Shown here: positions 1 through 5,825 of the stretch, piece by piece
How the letters are laid out: every line of letters begins with the position of its first letter
How positions within the stretch are numbered: position 1 is the first letter of the stretch
Assembly: GCA_036881805.1 (NCBI GenBank)
Contig: JBAJNK010000057.1
Location: 1-7,630, forward strand
Direction of reading: 5' to 3'
From: JANQLC01 sp036881805
GTDB taxonomy: Bacteria; Bacteroidota; Bacteroidia; Flavobacteriales; JANQLC01
Length of the DNA stretch: 7,630 nucleotides
Notes under the pieces: generated by a model
Seen by the model: the letters and a program-made list of their open reading frames with translations, nothing else
Told to the model about the DNA's origin: nothing
Databases searched by the model: none
Position numbers and translations under genes: made by a program

Positions 1-19
1 AAGATTGTAAGCCTTTTTT

Positions 20-1399
20 CTAGCCCATGGTGCCCGGCACGTCAAGCGGTTTTTTAGCCCGGGTTTTTCTGATGTAGTAATCCAACAATAACTTATCCTT
101 ATAGTTAAACTTAAAGGGCGGACAAGCGGGTTTGCCCTCATGCCAAGATTTGGGACAACCACCCCCGCATACGGGCAGGTGCACACAGCGCTTACACCAC
201 GTTTTTCCCGAATCGACGACTGCTGACCAATTCCGCAAGCTGGCATTGGGATTGTAAGTGGTTGGAGAATCGAATAGATTTCCGATTCGGCTCTCCCCTT
301 GGCTGTATTCTTTATCGTAGGGGAACTCCCAACAGGCATACATATTCCCAAAGGCGTCATAGACCTCCGAGTCTTTGTTCTCGACCATACAGACGCTGTA
401 CACCCTTTCGGGTAAAATGCGGACGCGTATCCCGTTTTCATAACAGCAGTAGAGCCATTCGACCTCCTTTTCGGCGAAAAAATCCGCATCCAAGCTGTCC
501 TTGCCCGCATCATTGCTGCCGAAATCGACAATAGCTGCAAAATACATGGATATTTTTTCTTGTAATTTTTTTTCTTTGACCAATTGAATCAAGGGCGTTA
601 CATAGCGATGGTTCGTCTGATCGATATTCACCCGGATGCTTATCTCACAATTATGCTTTGAGTAGGTTTCCGTACGGGTCACATCGACTATATTTTGCAC
701 GATGATATCAAATGTAGGAGCACCCTTTTTGGTCATCCGTCTCTGGTCGTGGCTTTCAGCCGTGCCATCCAAGGTGATTTGATACTGCGTTATCCCGCAT
801 TCCCCTACCAAGGATTCAAATACCTTTGGCTTTAAGCTCAGCCCATTGGTGATCATATCTGAGCGGTAGTCGTATCGACTGCGGCGGCACCATTCGATCA
901 ATTTTTGGGATGTCTTCCGGATCGACCGCAATCCCGTCAGGGGTTCGCCGCCATACCAGGTTACCGACAAACCCTGATAGTTTGGATTTCGTTTGAGTAA
1001 ATGGCTGATCCGTTCCACATATTTGTCGATCACCGCATCATCGGCGTAATGTTTGGTATGGGTCTGCCCGCAGTAGTGACACCCCAGCTGACAATTGGCG
1101 GTGGGTTGTAGGGTGGTGGATAGGTATGGGGTATCGGCGTTATGTCTTTGGTTTTCAGCCCTGAGATATCGATACTCGTCTCGATCGGCGGGGACTAAGA
1201 ATTCCTTTTCTTTGAGCACTTGAAATAAAGGCCCTTCCAATTCGTCAAAGCGCTGGTGCAAAGCCGACTGGTATTTGTTCTCATCTATTAGTATGGAGGT
1301 AGCGGTTCGGGTGGAAAACACAATCCGCTTACCCGGCATGCCCACCGCATCCAATGCATCTGTGCTGATGTGATATCGGGAAAATTTTAAACCTTTCAT
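20..1399 (-). other. Radical SAM/SPASM peptide maturase module (possible own start at ATG 1399)
   Basis: This is the C-terminal part of the hybrid frame, described separately because it may be a gene in its own right. From the internal ATG at 1399 it would be 459 residues, a normal length for a stand-alone SPASM maturase. Numbered in the long frame, the radical SAM cluster motif CQLGCHYC has cysteines 746, 750 and 753. The GGEP motif (793-796) contacts SAM. The C-terminus has the full seven-cysteine SPASM pattern: C980-x13-G-x4-C999, then C1045-x2-C1048-x5-C1054-x3-C1058, then C1069. All ligands for one SAM cluster and two auxiliary clusters are therefore present. Enzymes of this class install thioether, C-C or similar links in ribosomal peptides. 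The Cys-rich peptide encoded just upstream is the obvious candidate substrate (inference). The exact subfamily is not recognised. No Shine-Dalgarno is seen before ATG 1399, but none is expected in Bacteroidota. Confidence 0.85.
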
Positions 1400-3328
1400 A
1401 TGTTGAAAATTGTTCAGCGGTTTGCTCGCCCGGACAGCATGGGGTTTGAGACGACTAATACGCTTATAGGCATCGTCGGTAAGCGAGTAATATAGGATGG
1501 TGGTCAAATCGTTTTTATAGATGTGATTGAATTCGATATTATGGGTAAATTCCGGTTTGAGATCTGGATTGCCCACCGTATAAGAGAATGGGTCGGAAAA
1601 GTGCTCAAAAGGGTTGAGGTGGTGAAAATTCGGTCGCCCAATCCGCCGGCCATAGCTCAGGGAAAAAGCATTGTGGTCATTGGGCACATAAGAGGTATAA
1701 GCCGTGGGAAACAGATCCGAATACCCGTTTTTCGTATCCCTGCCCATCGTCTTGGATATACCTCGGGTATGAGTGTGTTCATACCGCAGCCCCAATTGGG
1801 TACCCCATTTGTCATCCCAATGGATGCGAGATGAGACATAGCCAGCGGCGATGCTTTCGCGGTATTCAAAAGCGTCGGTTTGGTTTGGCTTGATCCGACC
1901 CAATAGTGCCGGGTCAACCGCAATGGAATGAAACTGGCTGGAGCGCTTGACTTTCGTAGCGGATATTTTGCCCCCAAATGACCATTCGAGCCGTTTGTAG
2001 GGAAGCACCAGGTCGGCTTTGGCGGCGTAATTGGTGATATTTAGACCTGCCGATTGGCTTTGGCGCTTGTGTTGAATCGGTTTCAGTAGGGCAGAAGAAA
2101 AACGGCTGTCCGAATCCGCGTCGTGATCGAAAAGATCTAAGTTTAGGTGCAGCTTTTTTTTACCCGTTGTGTCCAACTTAAAGTCCGAAAAAACATTGAC
2201 GGCTATGTGTTTGGAATCGCTAAGCGCTCGGCGATTCGTCTGAATGATGGAGTCCGATTGGGCATGGCCTCGGCCGAATATCGCTGTCCGGATATGGCTT
2301 CTGTTCTCGGGATGGCTACTCGTCGCTACGAGCTGGGATCCCAGTGTCCACTTGTCGGAAGGCCTGTACTCCACCGTAAGCCTGCCGCTTTTAGAATCGG
2401 TGAAATTCTTACTTTTATGGTTTTCCGCCCACCTTTGAGTCGGATAAAAGTAAACGCTTTCTTCCTCCGGTGCCCGAGCGCCCTGGGTAAGGTTCGAGAA
2501 GGCGGTCGTGGATAAACGGTTCTTTTGGTAATTTGCTATGCCTTTGATTCCCCCTGTTGGATAAGTGGATTGGCTGTAAGATGGTATGATATGCGCATTC
2601 CAATAGTTTGATCTGTGCTTCATCACAATGTTGATCAGTCCGCTGTTGTTCGCTGCTTCGTATTGGGCCGGCGGATTGGAAATCACCTCGATCCGCTCGA
2701 TGTCGCTCGCGGGAATGCCCTGTAAAAAAGCGATTAAATCCCCGCCCGATAAGCGGCTAAACCGACCGTCTATCAGGACCGACACACCCTTTTTTCCGAT
2801 CATCTCGATCTGACCCATCTCCGCTTTTACCCAGACCTTCGGGCTGATGCGCAGCGCATCCAAGGCATCTCCACCCGACTTAGCGACGAGTGAATTGTCC
2901 ACATGAAACACCAAGCGGTCTATCTGTTGCTCGATTAGGGGCTTGTGCTTCGATACCTTTACCGCTGCAAGCCGCCTTTCGCTCGGCTTTAAAACCAGGG
3001 TGCCCAGCTTTAGAGAATCCCCTGCCTGAAGGTCTATGCGCCTTTGTTGGTTTTGATAGCCGATATGCCGCACCTTTAGAAGTAAGTGTCCTGCTCGATT
3101 GAAGTGCAGGCGAAAGGCGCCCACCGTATCCGAAATGGTACCGGCAAACACCTTGCCCAGGCTATCCGTGATGATCACATCGGCAAATGCGACCGGCTTC
3201 CCCTTTTCATCTGCGAGCTTTCCTCTTATCAAACCGTCTTGATTTTGTGCCCATAGTCCAGCACTAGCCGTAAACCCCAGCAGTAGAATGGTCTTGTTAA
3301 GTAGATTCAGACTGTTTTTTTTAAGCAT
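20..3328 (-). CDS. Hybrid frame: truncated TonB-type outer-membrane barrel protein fused to radical SAM/SPASM peptide maturase
   Basis: One uninterrupted frame of 1102 codons joins two unrelated proteins. Residues 1-28 are a signal peptide (MLKKNS start, hydrophobic core, cleavage near LWAQ). Residues ~31-116 are a carboxypeptidase-regulatory-like beta domain, ~133-238 a TonB-receptor plug (LIDGR, IERIEVISNPPAQYEA, SGLINIVMK), and ~243-645 the start of an outer-membrane barrel of the OMP_b-brl_3 kind (YGRRIGRPNF, VGNPDLKPEFTHNIEF). The barrel then stops short, and residues ~646-1102 are a complete radical SAM/SPASM enzyme. I chose ATG 3328 over the in-frame ATG 3364 because it places the signal peptide at the N-terminus. 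Family knowledge: the barrel half would sit in the outer membrane as a receptor, while the enzyme half needs cytoplasmic SAM and iron-sulfur clusters, so one working polypeptide is hard to imagine. I infer a deletion-type fusion, a hybrid pseudogene or an assembly chimera. It lies 116 bases downstream of the precursor gene on the same strand, so co-transcription is likely. Confidence 0.7.
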   Translation of the reverse strand: MLKKNSLNLLNKTILLLGFTASAGLWAQNQDGLIRGKLADEKGKPVAFADVIITDSLGKVFAGTISDTVGAFRLHFNRAGHLLLKVRHIGYQNQQRRIDLQAGDSLKLGTLVLKPSERRLAAVKVSKHKPLIEQQIDRLVFHVDNSLVAKSGGDALDALRISPKVWVKAEMGQIEMIGKKGVSVLIDGRFSRLSGGDLIAFLQGIPASDIERIEVISNPPAQYEAANNSGLINIVMKHRSNYWNAHIIPSYSQSTYPTGGIKGIANYQKNRLSTTAFSNLTQGARAPEEESVYFYPTQRWAENHKSKNFTDSKSGRLTVEYRPSDKWTLGSQLVATSSHPENRSHIRTAIFGRGHAQSDSIIQTNRRALSDSKHIAVNVFSDFKLDTTGKKKLHLNLDLFDHDADSDSRFSSALLKPIQHKRQSQSAGLNITNYAAKADLVLPYKRLEWSFGGKISATKVKRSSQFHSIAVDPALLGRIKPNQTDAFEYRESIAAGYVSSRIHWDDKWGTQLGLRYEHTHTRGISKTMGRDTKNGYSDLFPTAYTSYVPNDHNAFSLSYGRRIGRPNFHHLNPFEHFSDPFSYTVGNPDLKPEFTHNIEFNHIYKNDLTTILYYSLTDDAYKRISRLKPHAVRASKPLNNFQHMKGLKFSRYHISTDALDAVGMPGKRIVFSTRTATSILIDENKYQSALHQRFDELEGPLFQVLKEKEFLVPADRDEYRYLRAENQRHNADTPYLSTTLQPTANCQLGCHYCGQTHTKHYADDAVIDKYVERISHLLKRNPNYQGLSVTWYGGEPLTGLRSIRKTSQKLIEWCRRSRYDYRSDMITNGLSLKPKVFESLVGECGITQYQITLDGTAESHDQRRMTKKGAPTFDIIVQNIVDVTRTETYSKHNCEISIRVNIDQTNHRYVTPLIQLVKEKKLQEKISMYFAAIVDFGSNDAGKDSLDADFFAEKEVEWLYCCYENGIRVRILPERVYSVCMVENKDSEVYDAFGNMYACWEFPYDKEYSQGESRIGNLFDSPTTYNPNASLRNWSAVVDSGKTWCKRCVHLPVCGGGCPKSWHEGKPACPPFKFNYKDKLLLDYYIRKTRAKKPLDVPGTMG
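1400..3328 (-). other. Truncated TonB-dependent outer-membrane beta-barrel module
   Basis: This is the N-terminal ~643 codons of the hybrid frame. The order is signal peptide, carboxypeptidase-regulatory-like domain, plug and barrel, as in Bacteroidota outer-membrane beta-barrel family proteins that usually run to roughly 750-800 residues. The barrel reads normally through the conserved NPDLKPE segment and the following strands (LTTILYYSLTDDAYKRI). Another 100-150 residues of strands and a C-terminal aromatic residue should follow but are absent. A barrel without its last strands is unlikely to close or to be inserted by the BAM machinery. No TonB box can be assigned with confidence. The substrate is unknown. 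Its position after a peptide precursor would fit a receptor or uptake role for the peptide, but this is inference only. Confidence 0.8.
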
Positions 3329-3444
3329 TACGAAGACCAAATTTCCCTTATGCCAAGCACACATCTAAATCTTATATGCTCTGTTTGATATGGGGGGATT
3401 TATCTATACGCATAAATATCGGGATTATACAAATGGTTGGGTTG

Positions 3445-3681
3445 CTAAATCCCGACAGGCTGGCTTTCTCTACAGACCTTTTCTGAGAGTTGTGTAAGCG
3501 CTTTTTCCACAAAATTCCCACACTTCCTCAAATTATCACAACTACCCGAAAATCTTCGACAATGGCTCAGCGTATCACAACCCGCACCCCCTTTAATAGA
3601 TTGAGAGTCTTGTAAAATCTCAAAAGAAGGCTGTGGATCGCTTTGGGATTGCATCCATTCCCGTAATTTTTGTTTAAACAT
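3445..3681 (-). CDS. Putative RiPP precursor peptide, IKGG leader, duplicated Cys motif in core
   Basis: A 78-residue peptide from ATG 3681 (a GTG three codons upstream is possible but less likely). The N-terminal 32 residues look like a leader: basic and amphipathic (MFKQKLREWM), then SFEILQDSQSIKGG. The ILxxxxSxxIKGG ending matches the GG-type leaders of Bacteroidota natural-product precursors, which are normally cleaved after GG by a C39-type peptidase. The core begins AGCDTLSHC and contains cysteines 35, 41, 48, 54 and 70. Two copies of a ten-residue motif, CDTLSHCRRF and CDNLRKCGNF, are separated by SGS. The tail (residues 58-78) looks helical and holds the fifth cysteine. The gene lies directly upstream of the frame carrying a radical SAM/SPASM enzyme on the same strand. 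No transporter or protease is visible in the window. The modification and activity are unknown. The main alternative is a chance small frame, which the IKGG end and ordered Cys repeat argue against. Confidence 0.72.
   Translation of the reverse strand: MFKQKLREWMQSQSDPQPSFEILQDSQSIKGGAGCDTLSHCRRFSGSCDNLRKCGNFVEKALTQLSEKVCRESQPVGI
3511..3579 (-). repeat. Tandem CDxLxxCxxF repeat in the precursor core
   Basis: Codons 35-44 (3550-3579) and 48-57 (3511-3540) of the peptide gene encode the same pattern, CD[TN]L[SR][HK]C[RG][RN]F, with a three-residue SGS linker. At the DNA level I count 20 of 30 positions identical, so an old internal duplication is likely. Each copy has two cysteines with five residues between them, as expected if each unit receives one modification. 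Confidence 0.7.
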
Positions 3682-4015
3682 AATCAGCACATTTAAAGTG
3701 AAACATTGGGTTTGGGGTACAATTTAAAAAAGGAAAAAGATATATCCCAATAATTTTATTAAAAATCGGGGTGAAATGGGAGGGTAGTTATAGTGCTTTA
3801 AGAATCATTGTAGTCGAATATAACAATCGGTACAGACTGAGCGATTTTTTGCCCTATCCCACCTTATAGAAATGGAGATTTTGTGCCTTTATATTATCGA
3901 TACAAACCCCTGGGATAAAGATTAGAACAGATAGAGACCACGAGATTTTTTCACCCCATTCCACCCTATGGAAATACAGATTTTTGTACCTTTACACCTC
4001 GATAAAACCGCTGAT
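3682..4015. other. Divergent intergenic region, AT-rich, between the peptide gene and the MBL-rhodanese gene
   Basis: These 334 bases hold no credible gene. They should contain the promoters for both divergent units. On the minus strand, TATCTTTT (3735-3742 on the plus coordinates) is one mismatch from the Bacteroidota -7 consensus TAnnTTTG, about 54 bases before the peptide start. No matching -33 TTG is seen at the right distance, so this is weak. The plus-strand promoter and the duplicated segment are listed separately. Bases 3695-3838 otherwise show only A/T-rich sequence with no clear hairpin or operator. Confidence 0.5.
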
Positions 4016-4040
4016 ATGAAAATAGAACAGATATACACGG
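3839..4040 (+). repeat. Imperfect ~100-bp tandem duplication of promoter plus 5' end of the MBL-rhodanese gene
   Basis: Segment 3839-3938 and segment 3939-4040 align along their full length with an offset of 100-103 bases. Shared blocks in the same order include ATTTTTT, CCACC, TAT[AG]GAAAT, AGATTTT, CCTTTA, TCGATA and AGAACAGATA. In the downstream copy AGAACAGATA lies within codons 3-6 of the MBL-rhodanese gene. In the upstream copy the start codon is lost (ATA in place of ATG) and one base is added. The upstream copy also keeps a weaker version of the -7 element (TGCCTTTA, 3884-3891). Confidence 0.7.
3987..3994 (+). promoter_or_regulatory. Bacteroidota-type -7 promoter element
   Basis: TACCTTTA within GATTTTTGTACCTTTACACC is one mismatch from the Bacteroidota -7 consensus TAnnTTTG. 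It lies 21 bases before ATG 4016, which leaves a short untranslated leader. No good -33 TTG is visible at 19-21 bases upstream. Its presence also argues against an in-frame ATG at 3968, which would be upstream of the probable transcription start. Confidence 0.5.
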
Positions 4041-5413
4041 GCTGCTTGGCACAGGGTGCCTATTATATCGAATCTCAGGGTGTGGCTGCGGTTATCGATC
4101 CGCTGCGCGATCCGCAGCCCTATATCGCGCGGGCAAAAAGAGACGGGGCGGTTATCCAATATATATTGGAGACGCATTTTCACGCGGATTTCGTCTCTGG
4201 CTGTATGGAGCTGGCCCGAAAGGCAGGGGCTACCATCGTATATGGGCCTGGAGCCAAGCCCGCTTACGGAGCGCATATCGCGCGAGATGGCGAAATCTTA
4301 AGGCTGGGCGATCTGCGGATAAAAGTGCTGCATACCCCAGGGCATACCTTCGAGAGCGTTACCTACCTGCTGATCGATGAAAACGGCAAAGACCGCGCTA
4401 TTTTTACGGGGGATACCTTATTCTTAGGGGATGTGGGCCGACCCGATTTGGCACAGGGAAAAGATGTAAACCAGACACAACTCGCCGGCATTTTATACGA
4501 TTCCCTCCGCGAAAAGATCATGCCCTTGGCCGACGATGTCATCGTATATCCCGGACACGGTGCTGGCTCGGCTTGCGGTAAAAATATGAGCGCCGAAACG
4601 GTGGACACCTTGGGCCATCAGAAAAAGACCAATTACGCCCTTCGAGCTATCGACAAAGCGACATTTGCGAAAAAACTACTGGATGGACTAACCCCCCCCC
4701 CCCAGTACTTCGCCAAAAATGCGGCCTTGAACCAAAAGGGCGCCCCAGCTGTGGATGTCTTATATAAAAAGGGAACTCGCCCGTTGAACCCCGATGAATT
4801 CGAGCGTTTGGCCGTGGAAGAAGGGGCACGCATACTCGACACACGCCGTCCGGCAGACTTTGCCAAAGCCCATATACCCAACGCCATTTTTATCGGTTTG
4901 GACGGGGCATTTGCCCCCTGGGCGGGAACGCTGATCGCCGACCTGAGATGCCCCATCGTCTTTATCGCGCCCAATGGGCGCGAAGCGGAAGTGGTACAGC
5001 GGCTGGCCCGAGTGGGCCATGACGGCGTTTTGGGCTACTTACAGGGCGGCTTGGAGGCTTGGGTCGAGGCCGGTAAAGAAACCGCTAGCCTGGCGTCTAT
5101 ACAAGCGGATGAATTGGCAGCGCGTTACCACGAAAATACCCGAGTCTTAGACGTGAGACGATCAGACGAATACCGGGCTAGCCATATAGAAAATGCGATT
5201 TCTTTTCCCTTGGCTCAAATCGATCAAAATCCGATACCCCTAGCTGCTGAACAGCCCTATTTCCTCTATTGTGCGGGGGGCTATCGCTCCGTGATTGCGG
5301 CTTCCATCCTCAAGTCTAAGGGTTTTCACCGCTTGACCAATATAGCAGGCGGATACGCTGCGATCCAAACCACCGATCTGCCGAGAACGACTGCCGTTGG
5401 CACCCTGAGCTAA
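4016..5413 (+). CDS. MBL-fold persulfide dioxygenase-like protein with two rhodanese domains
   Basis: A 465-residue protein. Residues 1-~245 are a metallo-beta-lactamase fold of the ETHE1/persulfide dioxygenase type: MKIEQIYTGCLAQGAYYI start, THFHADFVSG with H54, H56 and D58, HTPGHTFES with H110, TGDTLFLGDVGRPDL with D133, and YPGHGAGSACG with H181. H110 and D133, with the first His of the HxHxD motif, match the mononuclear iron ligands of ETHE1. The second metal site is degraded (F at 59 where HxHxDH enzymes have H), as is common in this Bacteroidota group. PPPQYFAKNAALN links to rhodanese domain 1 (~255-355), which lacks a loop cysteine and is probably structural. Rhodanese domain 2 (~363-455) carries C419 in CAGGYRS and should be active. 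The expected role is oxidation of a low-molecular-weight persulfide to sulfite, with sulfur transfer by the second rhodanese, in the cytoplasm. The start at ATG 4016 is chosen because family members begin MKIEQIYTG and a -7 promoter lies just upstream. Confidence 0.92.
   Translation: MKIEQIYTGCLAQGAYYIESQGVAAVIDPLRDPQPYIARAKRDGAVIQYILETHFHADFVSGCMELARKAGATIVYGPGAKPAYGAHIARDGEILRLGDLRIKVLHTPGHTFESVTYLLIDENGKDRAIFTGDTLFLGDVGRPDLAQGKDVNQTQLAGILYDSLREKIMPLADDVIVYPGHGAGSACGKNMSAETVDTLGHQKKTNYALRAIDKATFAKKLLDGLTPPPQYFAKNAALNQKGAPAVDVLYKKGTRPLNPDEFERLAVEEGARILDTRRPADFAKAHIPNAIFIGLDGAFAPWAGTLIADLRCPIVFIAPNGREAEVVQRLARVGHDGVLGYLQGGLEAWVEAGKETASLASIQADELAARYHENTRVLDVRRSDEYRASHIENAISFPLAQIDQNPIPLAAEQPYFLYCAGGYRSVIAASILKSKGFHRLTNIAGGYAAIQTTDLPRTTAVGTLS
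4692..4703 (+). repeat. Homopolymer of 12 C within the MBL-rhodanese gene
   Basis: Twelve consecutive cytosines encode part of T-P-P-P-Q in the conserved segment between the MBL and rhodanese domains. With 12 C the frame is intact and the protein aligns well on both sides. A gain or loss of one base would truncate the protein before both rhodanese domains. It could be a slippage site or a sequencing-sensitive position. Confidence 0.95.
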
Positions 5414-5527
5414 AAAATATGCCCGTCGTACGCCCCGCGCTCATCTACCTATTTCGGGTCTTTAAATACAAACCCCTTACCAAATCGTGAATCCAATCGG
5501 CTGCACTGAAAAAAAGCATGGATTTTG

Positions 5528-5535
5528 TAATTTTA
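5528..5535 (+). promoter_or_regulatory. Candidate Bacteroidota-type -7 promoter element
   Basis: TAATTTTA in the context ATGGATTTTGTAATTTTAGAACC closely resembles the element before the MBL-rhodanese gene (GATTTTTGTACCTTTACACC): both read TTTTGTAnnTTTA. It is the only such site I see before the CoA-transferase gene, but it lies almost 300 bases from that start. A -33 TTG is not evident. Confidence 0.35.
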
Positions 5536-5671
5536 GAACCGGATATAAATAGGCTCGTAGCTTACAAAAAAACCGCCCACATATCGCTTTTCGAGGTGTT
5601 TGCGCAGCAGGCCGCAGACATAATTTTTTTGGGCTGGTTTGTGAAAAACGGAAGGGTTGTGCGCTTTTCTA

Positions 5672-5697
5672 CCTGTTTTTACGGCCGAACGGGTTTT
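5672..5697 (+). terminator. Weak hairpin followed by TTTT
   Basis: CCTGTT (5672-5677) can pair with AACGGG (5688-5693) through one G-U pair, leaving a ten-base loop that contains the palindrome CGGCCG, and is followed by TTTT. The stem is short. It may be a weak terminator or attenuator in the leader of the CoA-transferase gene, or chance. Confidence 0.2.
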
Positions 5698-5825
5698 AAA
5701 TAAGGAGCGGTTGATGCGAGGATGAAAGACGAGCAAGGTACTGGAAGAGCCAAAAAATGAGGCGGGTATAGTCCAAAGATTGAGAAACGGGGAAATCGGG
5801 TCTGTATCGCGACGAGCAAACAAAA

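Larger units (their letters stand above)
5414..5825 (+). other. 412-base intergenic region upstream of the CoA-transferase gene
   Basis: I see no gene here that I would defend. A 61-codon frame (5518-5703) and a 96-codon minus-strand frame (5533-5823) exist but resemble nothing known. A promoter-like element near 5528 and a weak hairpin at 5672-5697 are listed separately. If the 5528 element drives the CoA-transferase gene, the transcript has an untranslated leader of roughly 285 bases. No riboswitch class is recognised in it. Confidence 0.5.

Noticed and set aside
1523..2515. Plus-strand frames of 103 and 122 codons opposite the barrel region
   Set aside because: They are antisense to a strongly supported domain and look like no known protein.
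3329..3364. Upstream ATG at 3364 extending the hybrid frame by 12 residues
   Set aside because: It would put MCAWHKGNLVFV before a clear signal peptide that begins at MLKKNS (3328).
3682..3690. GTG start at 3690 for the precursor peptide
   Set aside because: ATG 3681 gives the basic MFKQKL start usual for such leaders; GTG is less likely but not excluded.
3968..4015. Upstream ATG at 3968 for the MBL-rhodanese gene
   Set aside because: These codons overlap the -7 promoter element and the duplicated non-coding segment; family members start at MKIEQIYTG.
5518..5703. 61-codon plus-strand frame
   Set aside because: Its ATG lies upstream of the promoter-like element at 5528, and the peptide shows no recognisable motif or segment structure.
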